Positions 49,201-49,309 of a stretch of 49,309 nucleotides of DNA are shown here, piece by piece (the stretch's first letter is position 1; each line of letters starts with the position of its first letter). The position numbers were made by a program, and so were the translations under genes. Source of the stretch: Gluconacetobacter asukensis (GTDB taxonomy: Bacteria; Pseudomonadota; Alphaproteobacteria; Acetobacterales; Acetobacteraceae); NCBI RefSeq assembly GCF_014174375.1, contig NZ_JABEQE010000023.1, positions 1 through 49,309 on the forward strand. Direction: 5' to 3'. The notes beneath the pieces were generated by a model. That model did not search any database and was not told the DNA's origin. It saw nothing but the letters and a program-made list of their open reading frames with translations.

Positions 49201-49309
49201 GGCGCTGTCTGCATTCATGGATTCCCTTTGATTTGAAGTTCTGATTCAAGGCTGTCGATGGAGGGCAAGCCTTGAGCAGACGGACACTGACAGACGAGCA
49301 ATGGAGCCG
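49201..49309 (+). mobile_element. Left end of an IS5-like insertion sequence (truncated by window)
   Basis: After TTA at 49198-49200 the sequence GGCGCTGTCTGCATTC begins, and a reading frame starts at TTG 49272 with GGAGGG 6 bases ahead (SRRTLTDEQWSR). LTDEQW near the N-terminus is typical of IS5-family transposases. The first bases would be the left terminal inverted repeat, inserted at a TA-type target. The rest lies outside the window, so identity and completeness cannot be checked here. Confidence 0.65.
49272..49309 (+). CDS. Transposase N-terminus, IS5 family (partial)
   Basis: Twelve codons before the window ends: (M)SRRTLTDEQWSR. The TTG start has a good ribosome-binding site. The DEQW motif at this place is common in IS5-family transposases (DDE type). 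No catalytic residue is in view. Confidence 0.6.
   Translation, partial: MSRRTLTDEQWS

Noticed and set aside
1-49309. CRISPR arrays, rRNA genes, replication origin
   Set aside because: No regularly spaced direct repeats, no rRNA-like sequence and no DnaA-box cluster or dnaA/gid neighbours were seen.

Overview
The window is a chromosomal segment of a GC-rich alphaproteobacterium, most likely an acetic acid bacterium (Acetobacteraceae, Gluconacetobacter/Komagataeibacter-like). The basis is the alphaproteobacterial gene orders (ffh-rpsP-rimM-trmD-rplS; DUF177-rpmF-plsX-fabH-ihfA-merR; COQ9 family divergent from rpsU), strong G/C bias at third codon positions, and a malate synthase G / acyl-responsive regulator / acetyl-CoA synthetase module. 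The genus is inferred, because no 16S gene is present.

Layout. 1-1.7 kb: the end of pstB, phoU and a Spy/CpxP-like periplasmic protein. 1.8-5.4 kb: SRP GTPase and ribosomal/tRNA-modification operon. 5.5-8.8 kb: leuCDB. 8.8-11.3 kb: an exported prolyl oligopeptidase convergent with rpsU. 11.5-15.5 kb: def-COQ9-marR-response regulator-histidine kinase, a tightly overlapping run. 15.5-20.7 kb: bamE, then the phospholipid/fatty-acid cluster and ihfA-merR, closed by tRNA-Pro(GGG). 20.9-25.8 kb: minus-strand AI-2E-type permease, oligopeptidase B, a DUF3574 lipoprotein and a Nudix hydrolase. 25.9-30.9 kb: Atm1-type ABC exporter, a small unknown protein, rpmB and fusA. 31-38.2 kb: a stress-type island (baeRF/host-attachment family protein, site-2 protease with CBS domains, Hsp20, phosphoribosyltransferase, erythromycin-esterase-like protein, a large FtsX-type permease). 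38.3-40.6 kb: a divergent lipoprotein / L,D-transpeptidase pair that looks inserted. 40.6-46.8 kb: glcB, ScfR-type regulator and acs. 46.8-49.2 kb: HxlR regulator, HD-domain protein, dienelactone-hydrolase-like protein and a small exported protein. The right edge cuts into an IS5-like insertion sequence.

Three things stand out. (1) A dispersed structured repeat (four copies) with terminal inverted repeats and internal hairpins whose stems keep pairing through compensatory changes. Three copies start at the stop codon of the upstream gene, apparently inserted at the TA or TG of the stop. Their ends resemble the end of the IS at the right edge. (2) The lipoprotein/L,D-transpeptidase pair is flanked by two perfect GC-rich hairpins and, outside them, by the real glcB 3' end on one side and a decayed copy of that 3' end on the other, as if a cassette had landed at glcB. 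(3) The Hsp20 / phosphoribosyltransferase / EreA-like / site-2-protease-CBS grouping repeats the family combination of the mycobacterial dormancy (DosR) regulon.

Start codons were chosen from ribosome-binding sites and family alignments recalled from memory. No database search was possible.
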